Of a stretch of DNA of 64,000 nucleotides, positions 1-12,327 are shown piece after piece; position 1 is the first letter of the stretch, and each line of letters begins with the position of its first letter. A program made the position numbers and the translations under genes. The stretch comes from Ephemerocybe angulata. Taxonomy: Eukaryota > Basidiomycota > Agaricomycetes > Agaricales > Psathyrellaceae. Below the pieces are notes generated by a model that had not been told where the DNA came from, did not search any database, and saw only the letters and a list, made by a program, of their open reading frames with translations. Location: assembly GCA_013368325.1 (NCBI GenBank), contig JAACJK010000059.1, positions 1-64,000 of the forward strand, given 5' to 3'.

Positions 1-1574
1 GCCACACCAAAAGGACTGTGTGGGGAGTGTGATGAGGTGGTGGTAAATAACGAACAGTAGATACACGTACTCGTCATCAGCAGATAAAGTACTGCGACCC
101 TTCCCAGACTTCCAGCTTGACTGGCTCTAACATGAAACGTATCAGGCAGGCACATATATCGAGAAAGAAAAGGGAATACGCACTTGGCTACTGCAGACGT
201 GTTGCTCTTCCTGGGCGAAGATCTATCACCCAACGAGGGATAAGCTGGAACTGTACCGATGGGCACGTAACGACGGCCAAGCGTGTGTCTCCCTGACGGA
301 CTCTTGATGATAACGAGGTCTTCCTCTAAGCCTGCATCCCTTAGCTCCTTCCCCCGAGCCACAGATCTACACAGGATGCGGGAAAAATCAGGCTACAGTC
401 CTTCTCGCAGTGCAGTGACTTACTCCTTATACTGCTCCGACATCTTCTTGGGCCTGCGGCCTACGTGGTCCCCCTGAGCTTTACGTTTTTGCGCTGACCT
501 ACAGCACTATTCGCATTATTAGGAGTAGCTGCTGTGATACTTGGAAGACTTACACAGGGAGGAGAGGAAGCTCTCGAGATGGCAAAACCTGGGATGCATC
601 TGCTGATGTGGGGTTGCTCATGGTATTGTCGATGGTGGTGTCGATGAAAGAGTGTGCAAGGTCACGGGAGAATGCATGATAGATCAGATTCCGCCGGAGG
701 TTGATGTGATCCGTCATGGCATATGCCGTTACGGAGCTTTGTTGCGCGCCTCTGCGATATTTGTGAGCGCCTCTTGACGTTCCCGCCCTATCACACACAG
801 CCCTTTGTAGGATTTCGAAGATATTATGTATCTCAGTGATTTAGACCAGCAAAAACTATACTCAGATAATTCTCCAGTAAGCCTCGCGCCATCCTCTAGC
901 GATAGCGAGTACATTAGGCAGTGAGTACGTGCGTGAAGCGACGTACAAAGTACTTTCATCTCTTGACACCTTCCACGCCACTATAAATTCAGTGAGACTC
1001 GCAGGGTAGTCTAAAGCTAGGCTCACACCTTCCTTTTGTGACAGCAGGGACATCAGGCAGCCAGTGCGCGCCCCCTTGTGCGCGAAGTACAATGTGCGTT
1101 CATATGCGACGTACGAGCACTCATTTTCCGCCAGTATTCTACAGTTCAGTAAGATTGATCTGCAAGAAGTTTAACGAGCAGTGTCTGACAGTGAAAGGGT
1201 GCGTACCTCATTCTACTGTTGCTAAATCCGAGCTGGCAAGGTGCGACTTGACGCCCTTCCTTTGTCACTTGGTTTAGTATGATATATGTTTATATATGTC
1301 TAGATTTTTTCATAGCATGTACTGTGTGCTATTCATTTATTATTCTACGTACATACTTTTACTTTAAATGTATTGAGCGAGCCTGGAGAGCATGAACAGT
1401 CTTGATGGTGGAGTAAACGTGAGACGAAACGCGCAAGTCAGACGCGGAACTGTGAATCCTTACCGGTTTCGACTTTAGCAACAACCATCAAGCTCACCCC
1501 ACCCCCACTCGAGTACGGGTCGTCCAGACTGCGCACTCACTACAGCTGGTATAGTAAATTCTAGTATAGCTGAA
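1..1574. other. Intergenic/decayed region with no supportable gene
   Basis: No reading frame here has a convincing spliced gene structure. On the minus strand between about 820 and 1092 two short frames encode similar peptides, each with a Cys/His-ARTxCLM-like start followed by an LS-rich stretch. They lie about 137 bp apart, which suggests an old degenerate tandem duplication rather than a gene. The stretch from 1280 to 1370 is AT-rich. The sequence just before 1575 is the presumed promoter of the next gene. Confidence 0.5.
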
Positions 1575-2447
1575 ATGGGGCGCCCTGTTCTCTATAAAAC
1601 GGAGGAGGAGAAAAAGGCCGCTGCATGCGAACGAAGCAGGAAGTACTATGAACGGTTAGGGCCCGGCATCCTTGTACCACTTACGCCGTCCAACTGACTT
1701 TATTGCAGATTCCGGGAGAACATCTCCATTTCCAGGAAGCAGAAATATGCAGCCAAAAGGCGTAACGATCCTTCGAAGCATGAGAAAGTAAAAGTTGTTA
1801 AATCTGACGAGGAGCGCAAGTACGACAATCGTCAGAAAAGCAATCGGTCATATCAGCGGTGCGTACTTCATTGATTGTATACATGGATGCGCTCTCAAAA
1901 ATGGGTGTACATTTCTAGAAGGAAATCTGCCCCAAAGAATGAAGGCAGTAGTAGCAAACAATCGAAACCGGCGAGTGATTTAAGGTGTGTTAAACGAGCG
2001 ACAAATGCCATTCCATACCTCATAGGAACTGTGTTTCTTAGCACTGCAGTGGTTAGCCGCCGGCCTCCGAGGGACATCTGGGAAGGGCATACCAAATTTC
2101 TCCTCACATCCTACAAGGACATGCTGGAAAATAGGTCGCTTCGCGAGTTCCTGGAGGATATTTCAGCTCGGTACATCGAGAGTGGTGTGGTCGAGGACCT
2201 TGTATTGGTCTTGCCGCGCCTAATCCGGCTTCGAGAAGGTGTTTACGCCCATGAGCAAGATATCTCATTGGAGGTGGGAGCAGCAGCTCAACTTGGTGAG
2301 CTCGAAGCGCTGGGTGCCAAAATAGACCAAGCTGTGGAGATGATTCAGGACTTGGAGGACATGGCCAGGTTCCGTGGGCACGACGAATTTATTGATTTGT
2401 ATAGCGAGGGTGACCTGTACTATCAGAGATCACATTTGTTAGATTGA
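1575..2447 (+). CDS. Small basic N-terminus/coiled-coil protein, KDZ-neighbourhood type, hypothetical
   Basis: The model starts at the ATG at 1575 and has three introns: a GT..AG intron ending in ttgcag near 1709, one ending in tttctag near 1918, and one near 1985-2041 that is in frame and could also be retained. The N-terminus (MGRPVLYKTEEEKKAAACER, then RKYYER and a Lys/Arg-rich run) is strongly basic and looks nucleic-acid binding. It is followed by a Ser/Lys linker and an acidic, helical C-terminal half rich in Leu and Glu that ends HLLD. I have seen similar MGRP...YYER proteins repeatedly beside transposons in mushroom genomes, but I know no characterised function. It lies head-to-tail with the KDZ locus to its right and may be a passenger gene of that element. 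The coding call is fairly sure, the exact splicing less so. Confidence 0.6.
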
Positions 2448-2668
2448 ATGGCATGCAAGTTGACATCCAAGGGATGTTATACTCCTTCTCTTTCTGTTGA
2501 ACTCCGTTCTGAGCTACCAGGAAGGTATTAACTGACGTCGAGCGTGACTTTATCAATACGATACTTATGTGATTATAGACAGTAACTCAAATATCGAATG
2601 AAGGGCAAAGGATAAAAGATATCATTTCGATGGTGACAGGAAAAAGGTATTGAGGTAATGGAGGGTGG

Positions 2669-4400
2669 CTACAGGGGTTCTTCAGTTTCAGAGAACTCCT
2701 CTTCGTCATCCTCCTCCGGCTCGTCCTCGGGCGGGTACAGTTCGTTCTCCTCCGTGATGACAGTCAACGATTCCAGCCTTCTTTCCAGCTCCTCCAACCT
2801 CTCGTTCGCCAGTGCCAGCTTTTGCTCCGTGGCAGCTGTCTTGGCTTCAGCGGCCTCCGCTCGAGCCTTGTTTCTCAACGCCTCAACGATAGATTCAACC
2901 TTGGCCTTACGGTCAGCGCGGACTAGACTGGTCATTGTCATGCTAACATCCTTATGAAAGGACGCGAGCGCAGCCGGAGCTTCAGCACGGAGCTTTGGGG
3001 ACGAATAATGCGTGAAGGGAGTCCGAGCAGATGGATGCTGCACGGCAACATACATCCAGCAACCTGATCGAATGGAGATGCTCTCGCACTAGGTTCCTTA
3101 TTAGCTCATGAAATTAGGGGTGCAATGATAGGAACGGTACGAACGCGGGACATGAGGTCATGGACCCAACCGGAATAACACTTCGTCGCGCGGGCGTTAT
3201 CCACAATTTCCGGGAGCAATGGGCGCTTACGGGCCAAACCTAAAGACAGGGATGAAACAGGTCAGCACGATCGACAGAAAAAAAGAAGGGGACGCACGCC
3301 AGTTCCGGGCACCGCGACCCACTCCCTCAATCCAGTCGAAGATTGGCTTCGCACCGGATGCATAGGCCCGTTTCTTGGAGGCGGGTGCGGGGGAACTGTT
3401 CATCGAATCCTCGCGGGGGCGCTTTTGCCCATGCTGGGACACAGAGTCCACATGGTCGTCAACGAGAGGCGTGGGACTAGTCGTTACAGAGGGTGCGGGC
3501 TGTGATGTTACATCAGAGGTTTCAAGTTCGCCATCCGGGAGTGGGACTGCGCCGGCGGGCTCTGGCACAGCACATGCGGAGGGCATGAGCCCAGCCTGTG
3601 TCGCAGGGACGGGGGCTGTAATATCCTGTGTCGCAGGGACGGGGGCTGGAATATCGTCGTCCAGAAGGGAGAGATCGACGTTGTAGGCGTTACTCTGGGC
3701 CGTCAGAGGCGCACCACCGACGGTTGAAGGAGACTGGTCAGTTCCGGCAGGCGGTGCAGTAGCAGACGGAGGCGCGGGTCCCGCAAGCCCATAGGAGGCG
3801 GGGTTGAAGAGCCAGGGGTGCGACATTGGGGTATCTGATTGGGATGTTAGAATGTGCACGCCGTCCGCGATTCGCGAAGGAAGAGCAACTTACACCCGGG
3901 AGGGAACTGATACACCGGAGCACTTGGAGTTCCAGGGGGGTAGCTCTGAACTCCAGCAGGAGTTGCTGAGGGTGGGTTGAAGTTGAAGGCGTACGGGTTC
4001 ACTGAGAGAGGTTTGATGGATCAGCAAAGGACAACGAGAACAACCTAATTCTAACTTACTTTGTCCAAATTGAAATTGAGGGTACATCGGCACTACGAGG
4101 GAAGGTATAAATTGATGATGAGATATTTAATGTGCACGGGGCGCACCTTGTTGAGCTGCGAGTGCTGGACCTTGTTGGACAGCGAGTGTTGGATCGATGA
4201 CTGGGTTCTGACCAGCGGGGGGAGGCTATTGATAGCCTTTAGAGAGATATCCCGTACGCGAATGCAAAACGTACACCTGCTTGAGCCTTGCGGCTGTGAG
4301 CACACTCAGTCAGGAGTGGGCTACCATCACATCGACGGCAGTGAAGCTTTTTGGCGGGCTTCGGCTCTTTGGTTGGTTGTCGACGTTTGGAAGGAGCCAT
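2669..4400 (-). CDS. Cys-motif, proline-rich, coiled-coil protein divergent from the KDZ transposase
   Basis: This six-exon minus-strand model starts at the ATG at 4400. Exon 1 encodes a basic start and a cysteine motif (LHCRRCDGSPLLTECAHS), a possible small zinc-binding element. The next exons are Pro/Ala/Gln-rich (from about 4228), then a longer exon at about 3306-3846 is rich in Pro/Ala/Thr and has a KRPRED basic patch. A further exon reads LPEIVDNARATKCYSGWVHD. The last exon (about 3049 to 2669) is a coiled coil ending in a very acidic Glu/Asp tail. Splice phases agree at every junction (for example GGT|gtacg..aatag|CCT near 4275), which supports one intact gene. The function is not known. 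It shares a repeat-filled 480-bp intergenic region with the transposase at 4883 and may be co-expressed with it or mobilised by it. Confidence 0.55.
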
Positions 4401-4554
4401 GATGATGTTGAGTTGTCGTTGGCTAACGGTGCCAGGCTATATGGAGAGGGATGGGGTTCGAGCGAAAACAGCGGGTGCCCATGAGACGACCCTGGAACGA
4501 TCCCACATGACTCCTGCCTTCTCCCTTGTATCATCGTTCCCCATGTGAGCCCAT

Positions 4555-4824
4555 GTGAGCCCATGCGCCTTGATAAGATTGGATTGAGGCCCGCGCCGGG
4601 TGCTGAATTGGAAATGACGCGCTAAGCACGACCAAAGCACGACGGTGAGCCCATGCGCCTTGATGAGACTGGATTAAGACCCCCACTTGGAGACGATGGG
4701 TGCCGAATTGCAAATAACTTGCCTAAGCCAGCCGGTGACCCATGTGCCTCGCATGGGAGCGGATTAAGGCCCCAAATATGTATTTGGATCGATGGGTGCT
4801 GAGCGCTGAATCGGAAACAAGGCT
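4555..4824. repeat. Three 90-bp tandem repeats in a divergent promoter
   Basis: Three imperfect copies begin at 4555, 4645 and 4735, exactly 90 bp apart. Each opens with a GTGAGCCCATG-like block, followed by a GGATTGAGGCCC/GGATTAAGGCCC-like block and a GGGTGCTGAATTGGAAA-like block. The third copy is the most diverged. The array fills most of the gap between the divergent starts at 4400 (minus) and 4883 (plus). It is therefore placed to act as promoter elements, or as transposase-binding sub-repeats if this gap is internal to a KDZ element. The role is inference; the periodicity is seen directly. Confidence 0.8.
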
Positions 4825-4882
4825 CATAAACCACACGACACTTTTACCCCCACCCCAAGGCATTGCTTTCTAGCTCACCAAT

Positions 4883-7800
4883 ATGGCCACGAGAAAGAAA
4901 CGAAGGCGTAAAGATGAAGATGACCTTGACGATGAGGCTCAGCATTCGTTCCCTAGTGAGCTCCTGGAGGCCGTGGCGGAAACTTCTTACTGGACATCCC
5001 CAACGAAACCTCAGCGAATTTTCGAAGAGGCAAAGAGCCCTAGAAAGCGCGTTGTAAAGAAGGTTCTTGCTCAATCATCGCAGACCGCTGGGGCTTTCAA
5101 AGAGGATGATGAGGGTGCTTGGACACAAGAGGTGCCGTCAAGTCAAGCTACGGGCGCCAGTGGCATCGAGGACGGTGGGACAATATCGGACGTTGTGCCC
5201 GACCAAGCGCCGGACGACGGTGATTTCGGCTCTTGGGTCGGCTCGGAAGTAATTGATCCAGACCTTGGGTGGATCGGCGAAGACGACGACTTCGAAGACT
5301 ATGTTGACGCCGTAACCTCACATGTCGCGGGGTATAGCCACCTTCATACCTCTCTATTCGTTGTTCAGGGATGGGATTCTAACAAGAGGCAGACCACGGT
5401 AAGTGTCGTATCTGATTTAGTTTGCTTTAATACTTGACATTGACTCCACCTAAGGATGCGTGGTATCATATGCGATTCCAAACCTCCGATGTAGGACAGC
5501 TCGACACCGGGTGCACCTGCCCTAAAGCTCTTAACCGCAACCTCTGTGTGCACAGGCGGTACTTTCAGGACTATGAGGTCGAGAGTATCATTCTCGAGAA
5601 GAATGCCGAAGGAACCGAGGACAGGGATGTTGCAGGTGATAAGGATAGGACAGGTAAGCTACTTAACTTACCTCTTCAGTAATGAAATAGCATTGTAACG
5701 ATGGACTCATCACCCCCGGCAGCGACGCTCTTCTCCCGCCGCATCCTAGGACGCCATCGTTTGGAAAGCTTGTACTCCGTTCAGTCGATGTCGTCCTCCG
5801 AGCTCAAAGGCCGAGCGATCGTCAGTAATATCCTTTCCCGTTCGGAATCGACCTGGAAATGCTCCAAGGACACGGGACTTCTATCATGCTATCATATAAA
5901 CAAGGCCAGAGAGCGGTACCCAGACGTCCCAGAAGATGAAATCGAAGATTTGGAGGACTTTGTAGACTCAAGCCTCGACTCACTCTCTATAGGCGAACTT
6001 GGTCAGTTCCTGTGATCTGAACTATCTTGTGGGATGACGCTGATCTATCCTCAGCTCGCGGACCCGGTACCACAGTATCCTATCTGCCAATACATCCACC
6101 GTTCTGGGCGCGAATCCCGTCCGACCCCAAGCTCTATTCCGATCCCCCTCCTGCCCGGACACCCCCAGATGGCCCATTCCCTCTTCAAGCCGATTCCTCC
6201 TGCAACTGTGGAACAACGCGGACCTTCTTCAATAGGGATGGGCTGAAAAAAACGAAGCGTTGCAAGTTGTACACCCTGCTAACGGTTCATGACGTCGAGA
6301 TTGAGGTTCAAGTCTGCCCCGTTTGTCCTTCCGTCCGGCGAAAGCGAATCGGCCCTGATCTGCGCGCACATGGCATATTCAATTTCAACAATTCTGCCCT
6401 TGTCTCCCACGAGCTACTTGACGAATACACCAGCTGCTTTACCTCCTCAGAGACGCCCTTTACCGCCTGGTATACGCAATTGTCAAGACGCTATCTCCTT
6501 TCTGGAAAAGAGTTCATGGGCGACGACCTCTTTCGCGCCGTATGGTTCGCATACGTCTCCCTCCAGAAGTTCGACAACGACATGTCCTGTACGGTCTGCG
6601 GACCATCACCCGAGACGGTCATCTGGGATGGAATCACCTTAGCCTTTGGCCGGAAGCATCTCAGTGGTTCACTTCGCCCACCAACGTTTACGATGCCAGA
6701 TTCCGTTCGGCGCCCTAACGTAAAGTACAAACCAAAGCAGCAACTCTTGCCCCTGGCGACATTACGACGGCGTTTCCGAGCCACGATGGAGCGGCCCACG
6801 CATCCCGACCGCATCGAGGATGGGGAAGAAGAAGGCGGTGTTGATGGCGCAAAATCTCCTTCGAAGAAATCGCGAGCCAAACCCAAGGCGAAGAAGGGTG
6901 GTACTGCGTCAAACCCCGACACTCCGTCGAAGCGGGCACAGGCCATCCCCGAGACATCCACCCCTTCGCTATCTCCCATGAAACCGCAGGCTAACTCCGC
7001 GGCGATCTCGCTATCAACTGTGGCGGTCTCTACTGAAGCAACTGGTGCAACAGAAGGCACTCTCGAAGACGCAGGACCGACACCACTTCCCGCCACCAAT
7101 CCAAATGAGAACCTCCGACGTCGACAGGCTTTGTTAGTGGAAGACTACTTGGAGAAGGTGGACTCGGTGACTGAAGACATGAGAAAGGAATGTCCCGCCT
7201 TAGCGCAGCTATATACGATGCATTACGGCCGTGCAGCCTTTTGGTCAGGGCACAAACCTCCTGCCGTCATAAAGAACTTGTTCCGACAGGTACGCCCATT
7301 CTCTGGTCATGTGGACCCTGCTTACGACAACATAGATCGCCGCCGAGGAATCTGTGCTACAACTCGTCAACTACACGGCACTGCTCAAGCTTAGGGAGTT
7401 TGTGGCGAAGCCAGACGTTAACGTGGCCTATAAGCTGAGGCCCATACCTTCCCTGAACAAGGTTATAAATCACAGCGACGTAGATCTTGCTGATCTCTTG
7501 GGAGTGATGACCTGGATTGAAAAGAAGGCGCGTGCTACTCTCAAAGCACTGATCGTTGAACCGCCGCTGCCACCGCCCAACATACATATCCTCCCGAATG
7601 ATCATCTGGATTGGATAACGGTACATCCTCTTTTGCCCTCGCCCCCATTCACCTCTAACTGACTAAATTTCGACAGACTGGTTGCTTTTATAGCATGCCC
7701 ATAATACGGCATCGCCCGCTTTATCCGTCACTGAAAGAGAACCAAGAAGAACAGGCATCAGGCCAGCAACGTGGGGATCGATGCGGGAAGTATTACTCTC

Positions 7801-8267
7801 AATATGGAGAACGACGATTAACTGGGGGTATCATGGTATGCTGGTGTTCGCACAGCATTTGTTACGGGTTCCATTGTATCCCCAAAGCCGAAGGTCGTGA
7901 CGATGTCTTCTCAGCAATGGTGACTCGATGGCCGACAGCTCCCAAAATCGTCATCTACGACTTTGCATGCGCCTTGGGTCCCTACTGCTTGCTGCGCGAG
8001 CCTATGTTTTTTGCAAATACCCTCTTTGCCATTGACATCTTTCATGCCACAGGTCACAGCAAATGTAGCCCTGCAGCATTCCTATCCGAGTATATGAATG
8101 TGGACACCAAGCTCGAATACATCAATTCGAGCGCGGCCGAATGCGGCAATGGAGCACTTAGGAGGATTCGAAAATCGGTCAGCTATATGGGACAGAAGAG
8201 GGCTATTATATATACAAAGGTCTTCCTTTCTGTATGGAATAGGCTGAAGATCTTGAAAATAGACTAG
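4883..8267 (+). CDS. KDZ-superfamily transposase with cysteine clusters (CxC type)
   Basis: Six exons join in consistent phase (4883-5398, 5455-5653, 5723-6001, 6055-7289, 7336-7620, 7677-8267) into a frame of about 1034 residues with no internal stop. The N-terminus has a Lys/Arg start and acidic linker. A SWIM-like cysteine motif (CTCPKALNRNLCVHRRYF) follows near residue 195, then further Cys pairs (CNCG, CPVC, CTVC). The block VIWDGITLAF (Asp about 523) lies near the middle. The C-terminal core has CGKYYSQYGERRLTGG, YGFHCIPKAEGR, YDFACALGPYCLLREP (Asp about 933), DIFHATGHSKCS (Asp about 958) and SSAAECGNGALRRIRKS (Glu about 993). This matches the RNase H-fold KDZ transposases that carry CxC cysteine clusters in mushrooms. 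The acidic residues expected for catalysis are present, so the protein may be active. Terminal inverted repeats were not located. The family call is strong; the exact catalytic triad is inferred. Confidence 0.85.
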
Positions 8268-10534
8268 CATTTATGGTGGCTTAACTGCCCTATCAATTTG
8301 TGAGGCCAGTAGTTATGTTTACAGAAGCAGTGATCTGACGATCCACGGAGGTGAACGAACGCAAGCTCAATACTCAGGGACCTATGTCTCCAGAGGCATA
8401 GAAGGGCTGATGTTCGATTGGGGAGGAGGTACAAATGAGAAACTGGAGTGTCCAATGTCAGCAGAAGCATTGCTGATGGGAGGATTGAGGACGCACCCTC
8501 CGTTGGTTGTAGAGACATCGGCTTCGCGCTGAGAATCGACGGAGCCCGATGGCTACCTACCTAGGTCAGTTGCACACTTTTGGAAGGCCATGCAATGTTG
8601 TTGGATTTGCTGTGAGTGTAACTTCGTTGGTGCAAGATTGATCACGCCCCAATGGCATCCTTCGGTCGTCCTGCAGAGCTTCTTCCCAACAACATTCCAT
8701 TTGCCGTCACGGATGGGCTTGTTAAACTATGAGGGAAACTACCACGGTCTCGCACAGATAAGACACCGTACCATTGGTGGAGAACCGCGAAACTCGATTA
8801 GCGGGGGTTGCATCTAAGTGGTGTCAACGTCCATCGGTTGACCTGCATCCCAGCCGATATCAAGGACTCCGACGCTTGATAGGTCTCAGGGTCGAAAACC
8901 TAACCATCTCGCGAGCTGCCACCTCCGGCAGCGCTTTCTTAAAAAGTTGGTTGGATTCGATGTTGTGGAGGAGACACAAATGAAAAACTGGAGTGTCCAA
9001 TGTCAGCAGAAGCATCGGCGATGGGAGGATGGAGAACGCACCCTCCGTTGGTTGTAGAGACATCGCAGGCCCGATAGATGCCGCCCTATGTCTACTGAAG
9101 CAGTGTAAGGGCGTCACGCGCTTATGGAGGGAATGCAGCCCGGAAAATGAGCGTCCATTGTCAGGAGAGGCATCGGTGATGGGAGAATCGAGAACGCACC
9201 TTCCGTTGGTTGTAGAGACATCGCAGGCCCGATAGACGGCGCCCTATGTCTACTGAAGCGCTGTAAATGCGTCGCGCGCTTATGGAGGGAATGCAGCCCA
9301 GAAAATGAGCGTCCATTGTCAGGAGAAGCATCGGTGATAGGAGGATCGAGAACGCACCTTCCGTTGGTTGTAGAGACATCGCAGGACCGATAGACGGCGC
9401 CCTATGTCTACTGAAGCGCTGTAAAGGCGTCGCGCGCTTATGGAGGGAATGCAGCCCGGGTAATGCGCGTCCAATGTTGGCAGAAACATTGCTGATAGGA
9501 GGATCCAGAACGCACCCTCCGTTGGTTGTGGAAACATCGGGGCTTCGCGTGGTTGTGGAGGAAATGCAGCAGCGAAACCGCCGCCCAATGTCAGCAGATG
9601 CATTGCTGAAGCGAGGATGGAGAACGCACCGACCATTGGTTGTAGAGACATCGCAGGCTCGATAGACGGCGCCCTATATCTACTGAAGCAGCGTAAGGGT
9701 GTCGCGCGCTTATGGAGGGAATGCAGCCCGGATAATGAGCGTCCAATGTCGGCAGAAACATCGGTGATGGGAGGATCGAGGACGCGCCTTCCGTTGGTTG
9801 TAGAGACATCGCAGGCCCGATAGACGGCGCCCTTAGCGCCGTTGCTTGTAGAAACACTGCGGAGGTGGTCCGTATCGTGGACCGTATCACCTGGATAACC
9901 GGGAGCTCAATCCAGCATGCCATGTCTACACATGCAGCTATGTCTACAGATGCACCGAACTTTGGATGAGTGTTTAAGGAAGTATTCGAGGTGTCCACGG
10001 TCACCGGAAGCTTTGCTGAGGGATGGATGGGAGCGCACTCATCTCATCGTGAAGTACTGCTGGGATGGGATTCTAGACGGAAAGGACCCAGTGGGATACA
10101 CCTACAGACCATTTGACAGTATGGTACGCGATTGAGCCAAGCATTGGCCCACCTGCGACAGGATATAGCAGAAAGGGCAAAGGCCAAGGTATGGCCTATT
10201 GAGCGGGCATAGCCAAAAAGGGTGCAGGCATCACTTTTTACATCTTACATAATCATCCTCGCCGGTGAGGATGACCATCATCCTTCCCGGTTAGGTGCGT
10301 GTGGACCATCATCCGGTTTGTCGGTTATCTGTATTTCCTCGGCTGTTTCGAGCTATAACTTGGCTATAACAGCCATGTATAGACCTTTAAAGCTTTACAG
10401 CCAGTATGTCATCCGCAATAATGTAAAGGTATCCCGGAGCTGAGTAAGTACTGAGTACTGAGTCGATCTTGGCTAAATAGGAACGTCGAAATTTTCTTGT
10501 TTTTCCTCGCTGCCATTTTCATTCGCCACATACA
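8268..10534. repeat. 158-bp minisatellite downstream of the KDZ gene, with flanking non-coding sequence
   Basis: A unit of about 158 bp is repeated from about 8400 to 9840. The GATAGACGGCGCCC-like landmark starts at 9073, 9231, 9389, 9661 and 9819, giving spacings of 158, 158, 272 and 158 bp. The 272-bp gap holds an extra partial unit. A shorter core ending CCGTTGGTTGTAGAGACATCG also occurs alone near 8500, separated from the main array by about 440 bp of unrelated sequence. Several overlapping minus-strand frames encode the same SLQPTEGAFSIL-type peptide only because the DNA repeats, and they have no gene-like start or splice pattern. From about 9850 to 10534 there is nothing recognisable, probably the promoter of the next gene. 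Confidence 0.85.
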
Positions 10535-10550
10535 TTGACTCTGACCACCA

Positions 10551-12017
10551 ATGGCATCCGTGGAAGTCAGCCTGGCGAAAGGCTTGTATTCAGGCGAGTG
10601 ACTGGCTTTGGTTTTCATCAATTGCTGTTTGGGAATTCGTTGACACGGGATTTAGGTCTCCCTAGAGAACTGAGGGAGGAAGTCCTCTCATATTGCGACA
10701 AAGGCGAGCTTGCGGCCATCAGCTCAACTGACAAGAGCTTCGGTGCAGAAGCGGAACGATGGCTTTACCGAACCGTCTCCTTGCACGAGTCTCGCCTTGT
10801 TGAACTCGTCAAGTGCCTCGAGACCTTGGCGAAGAACCCCAAGAAGGCCGGTGTAGTCAAATCGCTGGCCGTGTCGTTCTATGACAGCTACAAGAGACGC
10901 ACTCCGGAGGACGAAGCCACCATCAACTCGATGGAGCTCATGGTGCACCTTGCAAAAGGCTTGTTCGAGATGCGCTCCTTGACGTTCCTGTCGTTCAGGC
11001 CGCATGAAGGGATGGATACCAAGTTGGTTATGGGAATGATAGGGTAAGTATGATATTGGTCGTCGCGTCTCGTTGTCCTTGCATAGGCTGAAATTTGCGC
11101 GTTGTTTCTCTATAGGGCCAAGCAATTCAAACTTACTAGCTTGTTCATGACCCTCCAAAAGGACAGCGCAAATTCGACGGTCGTTACCCTTCCGTGGCTG
11201 CTCGAACGCCAGCCAGACCTCGCTGTCGTCGGATTGTGGGGATGTGGCGAGTACGGCAGGGATGATAGCGGAATACATCCCTTCCTGCAGATGTCTTCCT
11301 TTGTCCTCAACCGCTTCAATCAAAAGCCCCTGGTCATCGGGCTATCGCTGAGAGGTTCGAACTTCATGGAATGGGCCCGGAAGGAGCACCATATAACACT
11401 CTATAGCTACGATCCTATGGGACTGGACTTCGACAGGGAGTTCCCTGTCATCAATGATGAGTCCGTGCTGGGCGAGCACATGCTGAAAGACCTATCGCTC
11501 GAGGACTTCGTGGTGGGGGGTAGCATCTCGTACGAGGCCGACGAAGTATCGGTGGTGGTCCCTGACCTTGGGGAGGAATCCGCATCTGCCGCGACTGAAA
11601 TCCTTTGCGGCTTGAACCTCCCGTTCAATCTGTACGGAAAAACACTCATCTTTTTGGTGCCGCCAGGCACTGGGGAACCTATCGTAAGCCTCTGTTATCA
11701 TGTCGTTCGAAAAGCTTAACCAAATCTGCCTCTAGAATCCCGAGGACCTCAAACTCTTTTTTGACTTCGCCCTCTCCACCTGCTATCCGTTCTCCATCAT
11801 ATTTGACTTCAAATTTTCTCCGCTCCACTCCCAGTGGGAGTTCCCTCGGATGGAGGAAGACGAACAGCTGCGGTTGACTCGATATATCGTGGACTACATC
11901 AACAATTTGGAAGGTTTTATTTTCCTGGACGGGGTTGAAGACCTCACTTGGATCCAAGTTGGAAGTGGGGGCTACTTTGCTGAGGTACACAACGGGTTGT
12001 TTACAATCTATTACTAG
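10551..12017 (+). CDS. F-box-like protein
   Basis: The recognisable protein begins around 10650 with GLPRELREEVLSYCDKGEL followed by AAISSTDKSFGAEAERWLYR, an F-box-like helical start (Leu-Pro, then spaced Leu/Ile and a conserved Trp-Leu-Tyr). This is followed by a substrate-side region of about 400 residues without clear repeats. Introns lie at about 11046-11115 (phase 2) and 11685-11735 (phase 0), and the frame closes at TAG 12015-12017. F-box proteins usually bridge substrates to an SCF ubiquitin ligase; mushrooms have large, fast-evolving families of them. The 5' end is unresolved: the ATG at 10551 is in a good position but not in the F-box frame, and I found no intron that joins them cleanly. 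The start given is provisional. Confidence 0.6.
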
Positions 12018-12327
12018 AGTTGGTTCACTTGGAGATTTTGTATTTGCGATTTCATCGCCACGGTTGCTCCCTTCTTCCGGCGAAAATTCGATTCCTGCCT
12101 GTCATTCTGACTTTCATAGAACTTATTCCTTCTAGGCTCGTCATATCCGTTACGCATATCACCCAAACCGCCGAAGGCTTCCAGCCTCCTGACACCCCCC
12201 ATATATCTACCTACGCGTACCAATTTAAAGCAAGTCGCATTGCGACTCTATACTCCCTCTTGCGTCGAAGTATTTAAGGGTGCCTTGGTCCCGCCCTTGC
12301 CAGGAGACTGACAGCCATTTGAAAGCC

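Noticed and set aside
8264..10004. Several similar minus-strand ORFs with SLQPTEGAFSIL-type peptides
   Set aside because: They are produced by the 158-bp DNA repeat, shift frame from unit to unit and have no splice structure, so they are not called as genes.
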